From positions 1 through 5,298 of the forward strand of contig JACRBO010000868.1 of NCBI GenBank assembly GCA_016219235.1: a stretch of DNA of 5,298 nt, read 5' to 3'. Shown here piece by piece: positions 1-5,298 of the stretch. This DNA is from Chloroflexota bacterium. Its GTDB lineage: Bacteria; Chloroflexota; Anaerolineae; Fen-1058. A program made the translations under genes and the position numbers. The first letter of the stretch is position 1. Every line of letters begins with the position of its first letter. Under the pieces are notes generated by a model. That model had not been told where the DNA came from and ran no database searches. It saw only the letters and a program-made list of their open reading frames with translations.

Positions 1-1
1 A

Positions 2-883
2 TCGGCGTTAAGCCTGCGCACGATCGGTGAGGATGCCTCGCTCGATCGGATCGCGCGTGACGCGCTGCTTGACCACTATCACACCCACTACCTGCCGGCC
101 AATTGTGCATTGATCATCACCGGTCGCGTGGACGTCGACCATCTTCACGCGCTCGTGCAGCACTATTTCGGCGCTGTAACCACAACGAATCAGATACCCG
201 CTGCGCCCGTCACGCCGCCGCTGCCGAAACGCGGCCCGCAGCGGGTGACCGTGCGCGGCCCACTCCTCACCGCCGAGAGCGAACTCATCATCGGGATGCG
301 CACGGTCGAGTGGACCCATCTCGATCGCTGGGTGCTGGAGGTGCTGACCGAAATCATGGAAGAGGCGCTCATCAAGGCAATTCGCTTCCAGCGCGGCCTT
401 GCCTACGACGTACACGCCTTCACGGACTACTTCACGGATACGGGCTACTTTGGGCTGACCACCCAATGTGAGTCACAGCATCGCGCCGAAGTGCAGCGCT
501 TGATCGAAGAATATTTCGAGCACGTTCGACAGGGCCGCCTGACGACGGAGCAAGTGGCCAACGCGCAGGCCGCTTTGATCGGCGGCCATGTGCTGGAGAT
601 GGAGGATAATCTGAAGCGAGCCGAATGGCTGGCCCAGTGGGCGTTTGCGCCTGACGGTTGGGTGCTCCCCGATTACGCGGCGGCCATTCGCGCGGTGACG
701 CCGACCGATGTGCGGCGCGTGCTCAACATGTACTTCACGCCGCAGCGCCGCTTTGTGGGCGCGCATCAACCGCTTACGACCGCACCCCGCACGCTCCGCT
801 TGATCGGCGCGACCGTTGGTTTGAATGTCGCGGCGTGGATCGCGCGCCGGGTGTGGCAGCGAGTCCGGGGGCGACATGGCTGA
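2..883 (+). CDS. M16 family (insulinase/pitrilysin-like) zinc peptidase, C-terminal part, 5' end outside window
   Basis: The frame is open from the left edge, giving 293 residues and a TGA stop at 881-883. Visible residues 26-44 read YHTHYLPANCALIITGRVD, which matches the end of an M16 N-terminal domain (family pattern 'Y.P.N..L.v.GdvD', then 'YFG'). A proline-rich linker follows at about residues 63-78. The second M16 domain contains the RGLAYDV motif at 131-137, equivalent to the conserved 'R.GLaY.v' that helps bind substrate in this family. The catalytic HxxEH motif would lie upstream of the window, so an active peptidase cannot be told from an inactive partner subunit. The tail (about 267-281) is hydrophobic and is followed by an Arg-rich end, which could be a weak membrane-associating helix. 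An internal TTG at 110 is not a credible start because homology continues upstream of it. The stop overlaps the next gene by 8 bp, suggesting co-transcription. Confidence 0.88.
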   Translation, partial: SALSLRTIGEDASLDRIARDALLDHYHTHYLPANCALIITGRVDVDHLHALVQHYFGAVTTTNQIPAAPVTPPLPKRGPQRVTVRGPLLTAESELIIGMRTVEWTHLDRWVLEVLTEIMEEALIKAIRFQRGLAYDVHAFTDYFTDTGYFGLTTQCESQHRAEVQRLIEEYFEHVRQGRLTTEQVANAQAALIGGHVLEMEDNLKRAEWLAQWAFAPDGWVLPDYAAAIRAVTPTDVRRVLNMYFTPQRRFVGAHQPLTTAPRTLRLIGATVGLNVAAWIARRVWQRVRGRHG

Positions 884-1361
884 ATTGATGACCGGTCTTC
901 GTGACCGTTTCGTTGGCTGTTTGCTCGGCCTCGCCGTCGGTGATGCGCTGGGCACGACGCTGGAATTCAAATCGCCTGGCACGTTCGCGCCGATCGACGA
1001 TATGGTTGGCGGCGGGCCGTTTGATCTGAAGCCCGGCGAGTGGACCGACGATACGTCAATGGCGTTGTGCGTAGCCGAAAGCCTGATCGAGCGTCCGGCC
1101 TTTGACCCGATCGACCAGCTGGAGCGTTACGTACGCTGGTGGCGCGAAGGTTATTTGAGCAGCAACGGCGTGTGTTTCGACACTGGCAGCACCGTCCGAT
1201 CGGCCTTGACGCGCTTTAAGCAAACGCATGATCCATATTGCGACTCAACCGATCCGAACACGGCCGGCAACGGCTCATTGATGCGGCTCGCGCCTGTGCC
1301 GATGCGGTATGCCAAAGACCCGATCGTCAGTTGCCTGAATGCGAGGCATGCCGCTATCTGA
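876..1361 (+). CDS. ADP-ribosylglycohydrolase (DraG/ARH-type), N-terminal half only; probable pseudogene
   Basis: ADP-ribosylglycohydrolases remove ADP-ribose from modified proteins or small molecules, using a binuclear Mg site. The 161 residues from ATG 876 (GGGGG at 867-871 as ribosome binding site) show the family N-terminus clearly: FVGCLLGLAVGDALG at 12-26, the first metal-binding motif TDDT at 57-60 within GEWTDDTSMAL, FDTGSTVRSAL at 101-111, and AGNGSLMRLAPVPMRY at 130-145. Intact members are about 300 residues long and need a C-terminal 'GDDADTTGA'-like motif to complete the metal site. That motif is absent here: the frame ends at TGA 1359-1361, soon after the AGNGSLMR segment. An upstream in-frame start at 825 lies inside the M16 gene and is unlikely. 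The start overlaps the M16 stop, so the gene was probably translationally coupled to it. A short functional protein is possible but unlikely, because half the active site is missing. Confidence 0.85.
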   Translation: MAELMTGLRDRFVGCLLGLAVGDALGTTLEFKSPGTFAPIDDMVGGGPFDLKPGEWTDDTSMALCVAESLIERPAFDPIDQLERYVRWWREGYLSSNGVCFDTGSTVRSALTRFKQTHDPYCDSTDPNTAGNGSLMRLAPVPMRYAKDPIVSCLNARHAAI

Positions 1362-1481
1362 CCTTGTGAACTGATCACTGCGGAATGCCGTGGAACTTCG
1401 CGAGGGTTTGCAACGTGTCTTGCGATCATGTGGGTGCACAGCCCAATAGGGCGTCTTAGGATTGCGGGGTACGGAGGTTGA
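1334..1481 (+). pseudogene. Possible decayed remnant of the ADP-ribosylglycohydrolase C-terminal half
   Basis: At 1334-1369 a different frame (+2 relative to position 1) reads PECEACRYLTL then stop. This resembles the family segment around 'DACRYxxxL' that normally follows the SSRTTHGA stretch. In the original frame after the 1361 stop, codons 1389-1397 give RGT, 1416-1421 give CL and 1431-1433 give W. These are spaced somewhat like a shortened 'RGTGYVVxCLEAALWAF' block. IAGYGG just before TGA 1479-1481 could be a shortened 'LAGAYYG'. Together they suggest several internal deletions (about 300 bp lost in total) rather than a single frameshift. The CRYL match is reasonable. The later matches are short and rest on my memory of the family consensus, so they are tentative. 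Confidence 0.4.
1441..1452. repeat. Small perfect inverted repeat upstream of the regulator promoter
   Basis: GCCC-AATA-GGGC forms a perfect 4-bp stem with a 4-base loop, ending 9 bp before the proposed -35 element. There is no T-tract, so it is not a terminator. It could be half of an operator or chance; the stem is too short to be sure. Confidence 0.25.
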
Positions 1482-1490
1482 TGTTATAGT
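1462..1490 (+). promoter_or_regulatory. Putative sigma70-type promoter for the LuxR-type regulator
   Basis: TTGCGG (1462-1467) and TATAGT (1485-1490) are separated by exactly 17 bp. The -10 matches the consensus at 5 of 6 positions and the -35 at 3 of 6. A transcript starting near 1497 would leave a leader of about 48 bases before ATG 1545, and would also include the alternative GTG at 1509. The region lies in possible pseudogene remains, so the promoter could have arisen, or been exposed, after that gene decayed. Confidence 0.45.
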
Positions 1491-1534
1491 CATTTCAGGT
1501 TAACGTCAGTGCGGTGCATCCAAGTCGCCATAGC

Positions 1535-1539
1535 GGGGG
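1535..1539 (+). promoter_or_regulatory. Ribosome binding site that favours the ATG at 1545
   Basis: GGGGG lies 5 bases before ATG 1545-1547. The alternative in-frame GTG at 1509 has no purine-rich sequence at the right distance, and the twelve extra residues it adds carry no recognisable motif. The ATG is therefore preferred. Confidence 0.5.
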
Positions 1540-1544
1540 TAACA

Positions 1545-3956
1545 ATGGCGCAAGTCGGTGTCGGCCTCGATCGTTCTGCCCATCCTTCTCAGTTAGCCGA
1601 CGCACGGTCGCGCTACCCGAATAACCTGCCGCTCCAACTCACCAGTTTTATCGGGCGCGAGCCTGAAATCAGTGGCATCCGGCAACAGTTGTGGGCGGCA
1701 CGGCTGTTGACGTTGACGGGGCCTGGCGGTTGTGGCAAGACCCGACTGGCATTGCAGGTCGCCGCCGATTTACTCGATGCGTTTGCCGATGGCGTCTGGT
1801 TGGTCGAATTCGCGTCTTTATTTGATCCAGCGCTCGTCGCGCAAGCCGTTGCCTCCATCTTTGACATACACGATCAGACGGCGCGCCCCCAGCGTCAGGT
1901 CTTGATCGAGGTGTTGCAACCTCGCGAGGTGCTGCTGGTGCTCGACAACTGCGAGCATCTGATTGTGGCCTGTGCTCGATTGGCGGCGATGCTGCTACAG
2001 GCCTGCCCTAACCTCCACATCCTTGCCACCAGTCGTGAGGCCCTCAACATCCCGGGTGAATCTATCTGGCTCGTACCCCCATTATCAACACTTGACCCGA
2101 AGCCAGCCCGCATATCCGATGCCCAACGACCCTCTGAAGCCGCGCAACTGTTTATCCAGCGCGCCACTTTGGCGCAGCCGACCTTCGCAATCACGGATCA
2201 CCTTACGACCATCGCCCGGATTTGCCAGCAGCTCGATGGGCTGCCACTCGCCATCGAGCTGGCCGCAGCGCGCGTCAGGGCCTTGTCCGTGGAACAAATC
2301 GCGACCCGGTTGGATGATCAATTGACGCTACTCAACCTGGGCAGCCGTATTGCACCTGCGCGGCACCAGACACTGCGCGCCACGATCGATTGGAGCTACG
2401 ACTTGCTGACCGCCGATGAACAAATACTGTTTCGCCGACTGGCGGTCTTTGCCGGCGGCTGGGCGCTGGAAGTCGCCGAAGCGGTATGCAGCAGCAATGA
2501 ACTCACGCGGGCTCACGTTCTGAATACACTGTCGCGCCTGGTAGAGAAGTCGCTCATTTTGGCGAGGGAGGATACCGGCACTACGCGCTACAGGATGCTG
2601 GAAACCATTCGGCAATATGCGGGTGAAAAACTGCTTGAGTCGGGTGAAGCGCCGACGATCCGCAATCGCCATCTGGATTACTTTGTTGAGTGGGTCGAGC
2701 TCGCCGATCAGGAGTTGCACAGTCCGCAGCAACGCGCCTGGCTGGATCGCCTCGACGCCGATTACGCCAACTTGCGAACTGCGGCGGAATGGGCGGAGGA
2801 GCGCCGACAGACCGAAGCGCCTGATGAAGAGCGCGGCCTGCGACTGGTGGGGGCACTGTATTACTACTGGCATGTGCGCAGCCATTTGAACGAGGCGCGC
2901 CGTTGGGCAAACACGGCGCTGGCTGGAACATCAAGCCGGACCCTCACTCGCGCCAGGGCACTGCGTGTGTCAGGAACGCTGGACAACTGGCAGCAGGATA
3001 CCGCTGCAGGGCGCCCCAAGATCGAAGAAAGCGCGGCAATCTATCGTGAATGGGGGGAGGCCGGTCGATGGGGTGTTGCTCGTGCACTTATGATCTTGGG
3101 AAATTTCGCTTGGCAGCTAGGTGATCCAGCATGGCAGGAGTATTATAAAGAAAGCCTGGCCCTGTGGCGGACAGTGGGCAAAGCCTGGGAAATTGCTAAC
3201 GTCTTGAACAACATGGGCAGCCTGGCTACGGAGCGCGGCGACTATGACGCCGCACGCTCCCTGTTGGATGAGGGCGTCGCTCTTGCCAGGGAATCAGGTG
3301 ACCCATTCGTTATCGGTGTGACACTGGAAAGCTACGGCGAGCTGTTGGCAAGCCAGGGTGACAAGACTGCAGCGCGGGCGTATCTCGCAGAATGTTTGAA
3401 GGTCTATCAGAGTATTGGTCACGGTGCGAATGCCAGCCGACAGCTGCGGAGCCTGGCTGAGGCGCTGTCTGATCAGCCGGCGAGCCTGCTGCATGCGGCC
3501 CGACTGTGGGGAGCATCAACAGCACAGAACATGCGGCACGGCGACGTGTTTCCTGATCAACTCGCCACCGAGCGCGCGATGGCCGCAGCGCGTGTCCGAC
3601 TCGGCGAGATAGTGTTTGACACAGCCTGGGCCGAAGGGCAGGTGATGACTTTGACCGAAGCGATCGATTATGCGCTGGCTGTGCTCGAGGCTTCACCGGC
3701 GGCTGAGCCGGAAGTCGTCCTGTCACGTCAGACTGCCCGGCAACTATTTGGCGGCCTCACTGCGCGTGAGCGTGAGGTCGCGGTGCTGGTTGCACAGGGC
3801 AAGTCCAATCGTGACATCGCGGCAGAGTTGGTGGTCAGTGAACATACCGTGGCTACCCACGTCAGCCACATCCTATCCAAGTTGGAATTCGATACGCGGG
3901 CACAGGTGGCTGGTTGGGTTGTTGAAAAGGGATTGGCGAAGCCGCCGCCCGATTAA
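1545..3956 (+). CDS. LuxR-family transcriptional regulator with STAND (NB-ARC-like) ATPase and TPR-like repeats
   Basis: This 803-residue cytoplasmic protein has the layout of large ATP-dependent LuxR regulators. After a variable 25-residue start comes NLPLQLTSFIGREPEI, the usual lead into the ATPase. Walker A is GPGGCGKT at 59-66, Walker B VLLVLDN at 129-135, ATSRE at 161-165 and GLPLAIELAAAR at 232-243. A winged-helix-like region follows (LRATIDWSYDLL, then LAVFAGGW and LSRLVEKSLI). Residues of about 425-630 form TPR-like helical pairs, e.g. ANVLNNMGSLATERGDYDAA, a likely signal-sensing arm. Residues 738-797 are the LuxR helix-turn-helix, with LTAREREVAVLVAQGKSN and VSEHTVATHVSHILSKL. By analogy with the class, ligand binding at the arm would drive ATP-dependent activation and DNA binding; the ligand and targets are unknown. 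There is no kinase, receiver or SARP domain. KLEF replaces the more usual KLGF in the HTH. The gene has its own promoter and terminator. A GTG at 1509 would give 815 residues. Confidence 0.93.
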   Translation: MAQVGVGLDRSAHPSQLADARSRYPNNLPLQLTSFIGREPEISGIRQQLWAARLLTLTGPGGCGKTRLALQVAADLLDAFADGVWLVEFASLFDPALVAQAVASIFDIHDQTARPQRQVLIEVLQPREVLLVLDNCEHLIVACARLAAMLLQACPNLHILATSREALNIPGESIWLVPPLSTLDPKPARISDAQRPSEAAQLFIQRATLAQPTFAITDHLTTIARICQQLDGLPLAIELAAARVRALSVEQIATRLDDQLTLLNLGSRIAPARHQTLRATIDWSYDLLTADEQILFRRLAVFAGGWALEVAEAVCSSNELTRAHVLNTLSRLVEKSLILAREDTGTTRYRMLETIRQYAGEKLLESGEAPTIRNRHLDYFVEWVELADQELHSPQQRAWLDRLDADYANLRTAAEWAEERRQTEAPDEERGLRLVGALYYYWHVRSHLNEARRWANTALAGTSSRTLTRARALRVSGTLDNWQQDTAAGRPKIEESAAIYREWGEAGRWGVARALMILGNFAWQLGDPAWQEYYKESLALWRTVGKAWEIANVLNNMGSLATERGDYDAARSLLDEGVALARESGDPFVIGVTLESYGELLASQGDKTAARAYLAECLKVYQSIGHGANASRQLRSLAEALSDQPASLLHAARLWGASTAQNMRHGDVFPDQLATERAMAAARVRLGEIVFDTAWAEGQVMTLTEAIDYALAVLEASPAAEPEVVLSRQTARQLFGGLTAREREVAVLVAQGKSNRDIAAELVVSEHTVATHVSHILSKLEFDTRAQVAGWVVEKGLAKPPPD

Positions 3957-3990
3957 CCGCGCTTGATTCTTCGCAGTTTCATCTTCCGCC

Positions 3991-4015
3991 CGAAGGACTC
4001 CCTTCGAGCCTTTTT
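3991..4015 (+). terminator. Intrinsic terminator of the regulator gene
   Basis: CGAAGG (3991-3996), loop ACTC and CCTTCG (4001-4006) form a 6-bp perfect stem, followed after AGCC by TTTTT (4011-4015). An alternative fold pairs GG-CTC (3995-4000, A bulged) with GAGCC (4006-4010), directly abutting the T-tract. It starts 35 bases after the stop at 3956 and separates the regulator from the exported-protein genes. Confidence 0.6.
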
Positions 4016-4080
4016 GTTGCCGATCGACTCCCTCACTATTTGTGAAGAAAAATCTCATTATCGGCGGCGAAGCCAAATTA

Positions 4081-4107
4081 GCAGGTTGCCTGACGACAAT
4101 AGCCTGC
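4081..4107. repeat. Inverted repeat in the region before the secreted peptidase gene
   Basis: GCAGG (4081-4085) and CCTGC (4103-4107) are complementary and flank 17 bases. The motif GCCTG also occurs twice in direct orientation, at 4088-4092 and 4102-4106. It lies in the 136-bp stretch between the terminator and the next gene, where a promoter or operator is expected. No convincing -35/-10 pair was found there: CTGACG at 4090 with TGATAT at 4113 is the best spaced but weak. This may be an operator or chance. Confidence 0.2.
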
Positions 4108-4138
4108 CGTTTTGATATGGTGTTCTCAGCCATTGAAC

Positions 4139-4145
4139 GAGGGAG
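4139..4145 (+). promoter_or_regulatory. Ribosome binding site of the secreted peptidase gene
   Basis: GAGGGAG ends 6 bases before ATG 4152. It is a good Shine-Dalgarno-like sequence and supports this start, which also gives a proper signal peptide. Confidence 0.6.
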
Positions 4146-4151
4146 CACACG

Positions 4152-5063
4152 ATGAACCGCACATCTTTGATCAGCATGGTCATGAGCGTCAGCGTCCTGC
4201 TGACTGTCGCAAAAACCGCCGCCGCGCAAAGCCAGATGCCGGCGTCAATTGTTGCGCCCGACTGGCTTCAGTCAACACCGGGCGCGCCCCTGGCTTCACA
4301 AGGCCCCGATCAGGAGACACCGCCCCAGGCCAACGGTGGATCCGGTGGGTCTGCTTCAGATCCTGGGGGCGGCTGTGGCTGGGCTGAGGAATATGGCACA
4401 CCAGCTCACCTCGCATGCGAGGATATTCTGAAGCATCTTGTGAAGACTTATGGTATTCATTGGGAGGCACCCACTGATCCCGCCATCCGGCTGTACGATT
4501 TCAGCAATCGTGCGCTACGACGGTGGAAGCTCGCTGATGCGAAAGCGCTACAGGCGGCGCTGGATGCCTGGAGCAAGGCGCTGGGTGGTATCGATACAGC
4601 CAAACGCGAGTTGGAGTTGGAAACACTCATATTCAAACTGCGCGGGCAGGGCTACATGCTTATCCCCGGCGATCTGGGCGAGTATATTGACGAATGGGAT
4701 GAGATCGATCTGGCGGGGCCGGCCATCCAGGCCGTCGATTTTGCCCATGAATTGGCGCACCGTTGGGAACGCCATCACCCTGACACGGTCCTTGGAAAAG
4801 TGCCAACGCTTCGAACCTTGCGCTTCACCCTGGCGTTCTACACGGATTATGATTCACACACCGATCGCTGGACGTCCGACGGGGGCGGGTGGACGGATAT
4901 CGCGCGTGGCAGTGAGGGCCGTTACGGGGGTGCGCGCCCTGTCGAAGACTTCGCTGAAACGGCTTCGCACGTCGTCATGCAGACGAAGACTTCGCAACAG
5001 TATCGGGGCTCGGCGAGGTATCAGTTTATGGTATCCTTGATGCTAGGGCTGAAGCAACCGTGA
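4152..5063 (+). CDS. Secreted gluzincin-like zinc metallopeptidase (HExxH protein), uncharacterised
   Basis: The 303-residue product begins with a Sec signal peptide: basic N-terminus, hydrophobic core at about 5-20 and a probable signal peptidase I site after TAAA (22-25), before QS. A low-complexity Pro/Gly/Ser linker (about 42-74) follows. Cys75 and Cys89 are the only cysteines and could form a disulfide outside the cell. RRWKLADAKALQAALDAW (123-140) resembles the lead-in seen in some extracellular HExxH proteins. The zinc motif is DFAHELAHRWERHHP, with His199, Glu200 and His203. PVEDFAETASHVV (263-275) provides a candidate third ligand (Glu269, or Glu265), and Tyr258 upstream recalls the Y...E arrangement of lethal-factor-like and other gluzincins. 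I infer hydrolysis of an extracellular protein or peptide; the substrate is unknown and no name is justified. A lipoprotein gene follows 13 bp downstream. An inactive or non-peptidase zinc protein cannot be excluded. Confidence 0.8.
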   Translation: MNRTSLISMVMSVSVLLTVAKTAAAQSQMPASIVAPDWLQSTPGAPLASQGPDQETPPQANGGSGGSASDPGGGCGWAEEYGTPAHLACEDILKHLVKTYGIHWEAPTDPAIRLYDFSNRALRRWKLADAKALQAALDAWSKALGGIDTAKRELELETLIFKLRGQGYMLIPGDLGEYIDEWDEIDLAGPAIQAVDFAHELAHRWERHHPDTVLGKVPTLRTLRFTLAFYTDYDSHTDRWTSDGGGWTDIARGSEGRYGGARPVEDFAETASHVVMQTKTSQQYRGSARYQFMVSLMLGLKQP

Positions 5064-5076
5064 TGGACACACTGAA

Positions 5077-5298
5077 ATGCGCACAATAAATTTTCTGTTC
5101 ATCTTGACGCTAGTATCATGCGGTTTTGGCTGCACGCCAACCGGGACTTTGACCACTCGACCGACTCTGACACGGGAGCAAGTCAGCACACCCACATCAG
5201 TTTCTGAGTTTGCGCTTCCATCTGCAACGCCGAATCCTGACTGCATGCCGCCGTGTTTCTATGATATTACGCCGGGTCAGACGACGCTAACGGAAACG
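5077..5298 (+). CDS. Putative lipoprotein, N-terminal part; 3' end outside window
   Basis: From ATG 5077 the frame stays open to the right edge (74 residues). The N-terminus is a lipoprotein signal peptide, with Arg2, the hydrophobic run INFLFILTLVSC and a textbook lipobox LVSC at 12-15. A second cysteine lies in GFGC at 16-19, so lipidation is expected at Cys15 and possibly at Cys19. A Thr/Ser/Pro-rich stretch (20-54) follows, typical of a flexible tether on the outer face of the membrane. PDCMPPCFYDITPGQTT (54-70) recalls a 'C..PCw.gI.PG.Tt' motif I associate with exported proteins of Chloroflexota; its function is unknown to me. The ribosome binding site is weak (GGA at 5065-5067, 9 bases from ATG). 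The gene starts 13 bp after the peptidase stop, so it is probably in the same operon. Its base composition appears more AT-rich than that of its neighbours. Confidence 0.7.
   Translation, partial: MRTINFLFILTLVSCGFGCTPTGTLTTRPTLTREQVSTPTSVSEFALPSATPNPDCMPPCFYDITPGQTTLTET

Noticed and set aside
8..466. Long open frame on the minus strand opposite the M16 gene
   Set aside because: It lies wholly opposite a clear M16 coding region, has no recognisable motif, and is explained by GC-rich codon bias leaving the opposite strand open.
473..982. Minus-strand frame across the M16/glycohydrolase junction
   Set aside because: Both genes opposite it have clear family motifs, and its translation is Arg/Pro-rich with no recognisable domain.
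1362..1508. Integron attC or transposon end as the cause of the glycohydrolase truncation
   Set aside because: There are no paired core sites, terminal inverted repeats, target duplication or transposase sequence. Short in-order family remnants fit deletion decay better.
1509..1544. GTG 1509 as the start of the LuxR-type regulator
   Set aside because: It has no ribosome binding site at a suitable distance and adds only twelve non-conserved residues, whereas ATG 1545 has GGGGG 5 bases upstream. It is not fully excluded.
2328..2885. 185-residue minus-strand frame inside the regulator gene
   Set aside because: The regulator shows continuous domain homology here, so this frame is a shadow.
4033..4045. 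TCAC-TATTT-GTGA as an operator or terminator
   Set aside because: The 4-bp stem is too short and has no T-tract or second copy; it is likely chance.
4450..5040. 196-residue plus-strand frame overlapping the secreted peptidase in another frame
   Set aside because: The peptidase frame carries the signal peptide, HELAH and EDFAET motifs and a good ribosome binding site. The alternative is Arg/Trp-rich and motif-free.
5063..5089. ATG at 5063 overlapping the peptidase stop as the start of the last gene
   Set aside because: That frame runs only eight codons before TAA. ATG 5077 is in another frame, stays open and encodes a lipoprotein signal.

Overview
The window looks like a chromosomal segment of a GC-rich, free-living bacterium, most likely Chloroflexota (Anaerolineae or a relative). 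That placement is an inference from protein style, not from a marker gene. The long STAND-ATPase/LuxR regulator, the M16 peptidase, the secreted HExxH protein with a 'WxLADxxALxxAL' lead-in, and the lipoprotein carrying a 'CxPPCFxxITPGQTT' motif all recall families that are expanded in that phylum. All genes lie on the + strand. No RNA gene, insertion sequence, CRISPR array or prophage feature was seen.

Layout. (1) 2-883: C-terminal part of an M16 (insulinase/pitrilysin-type) zinc peptidase, cut by the left edge. (2) 876-1361: the N-terminal half of an ADP-ribosylglycohydrolase (DraG/ARH type), overlapping the M16 stop by 8 bp. It is truncated, and the following ~120 bp hold short out-of-frame and post-stop peptides resembling later parts of the same family, so this is probably a decaying gene. 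(3) About 1440-1545: a leader with a small perfect hairpin, a plausible sigma70-type promoter and a G-rich ribosome binding site. (4) 1545-3956: an 803-aa signal-transduction ATPase with NB-ARC-like module, TPR-like repeats and a C-terminal LuxR helix-turn-helix. It is followed by an intrinsic terminator at about 3991-4015. (5) 4152-5063: a secreted gluzincin-like metalloprotein. (6) 5077 to the right edge: an N-terminal lipoprotein fragment, 13 bp downstream and probably co-transcribed with the metalloprotein.

How they fit together. Three transcription units are likely: the M16/ADP-ribosylglycohydrolase pair, the regulator as a single-gene unit, and an exported-protein pair (peptidase plus lipoprotein). 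The regulator's ligand and targets cannot be read from the sequence. The most distinctive points are the multi-deletion decay of the ADP-ribosylglycohydrolase, with the regulator's promoter apparently lying in its remains, and the uncharacterised exported peptidase/lipoprotein pair. I did not find convincing evidence of a wholly new multi-gene system.
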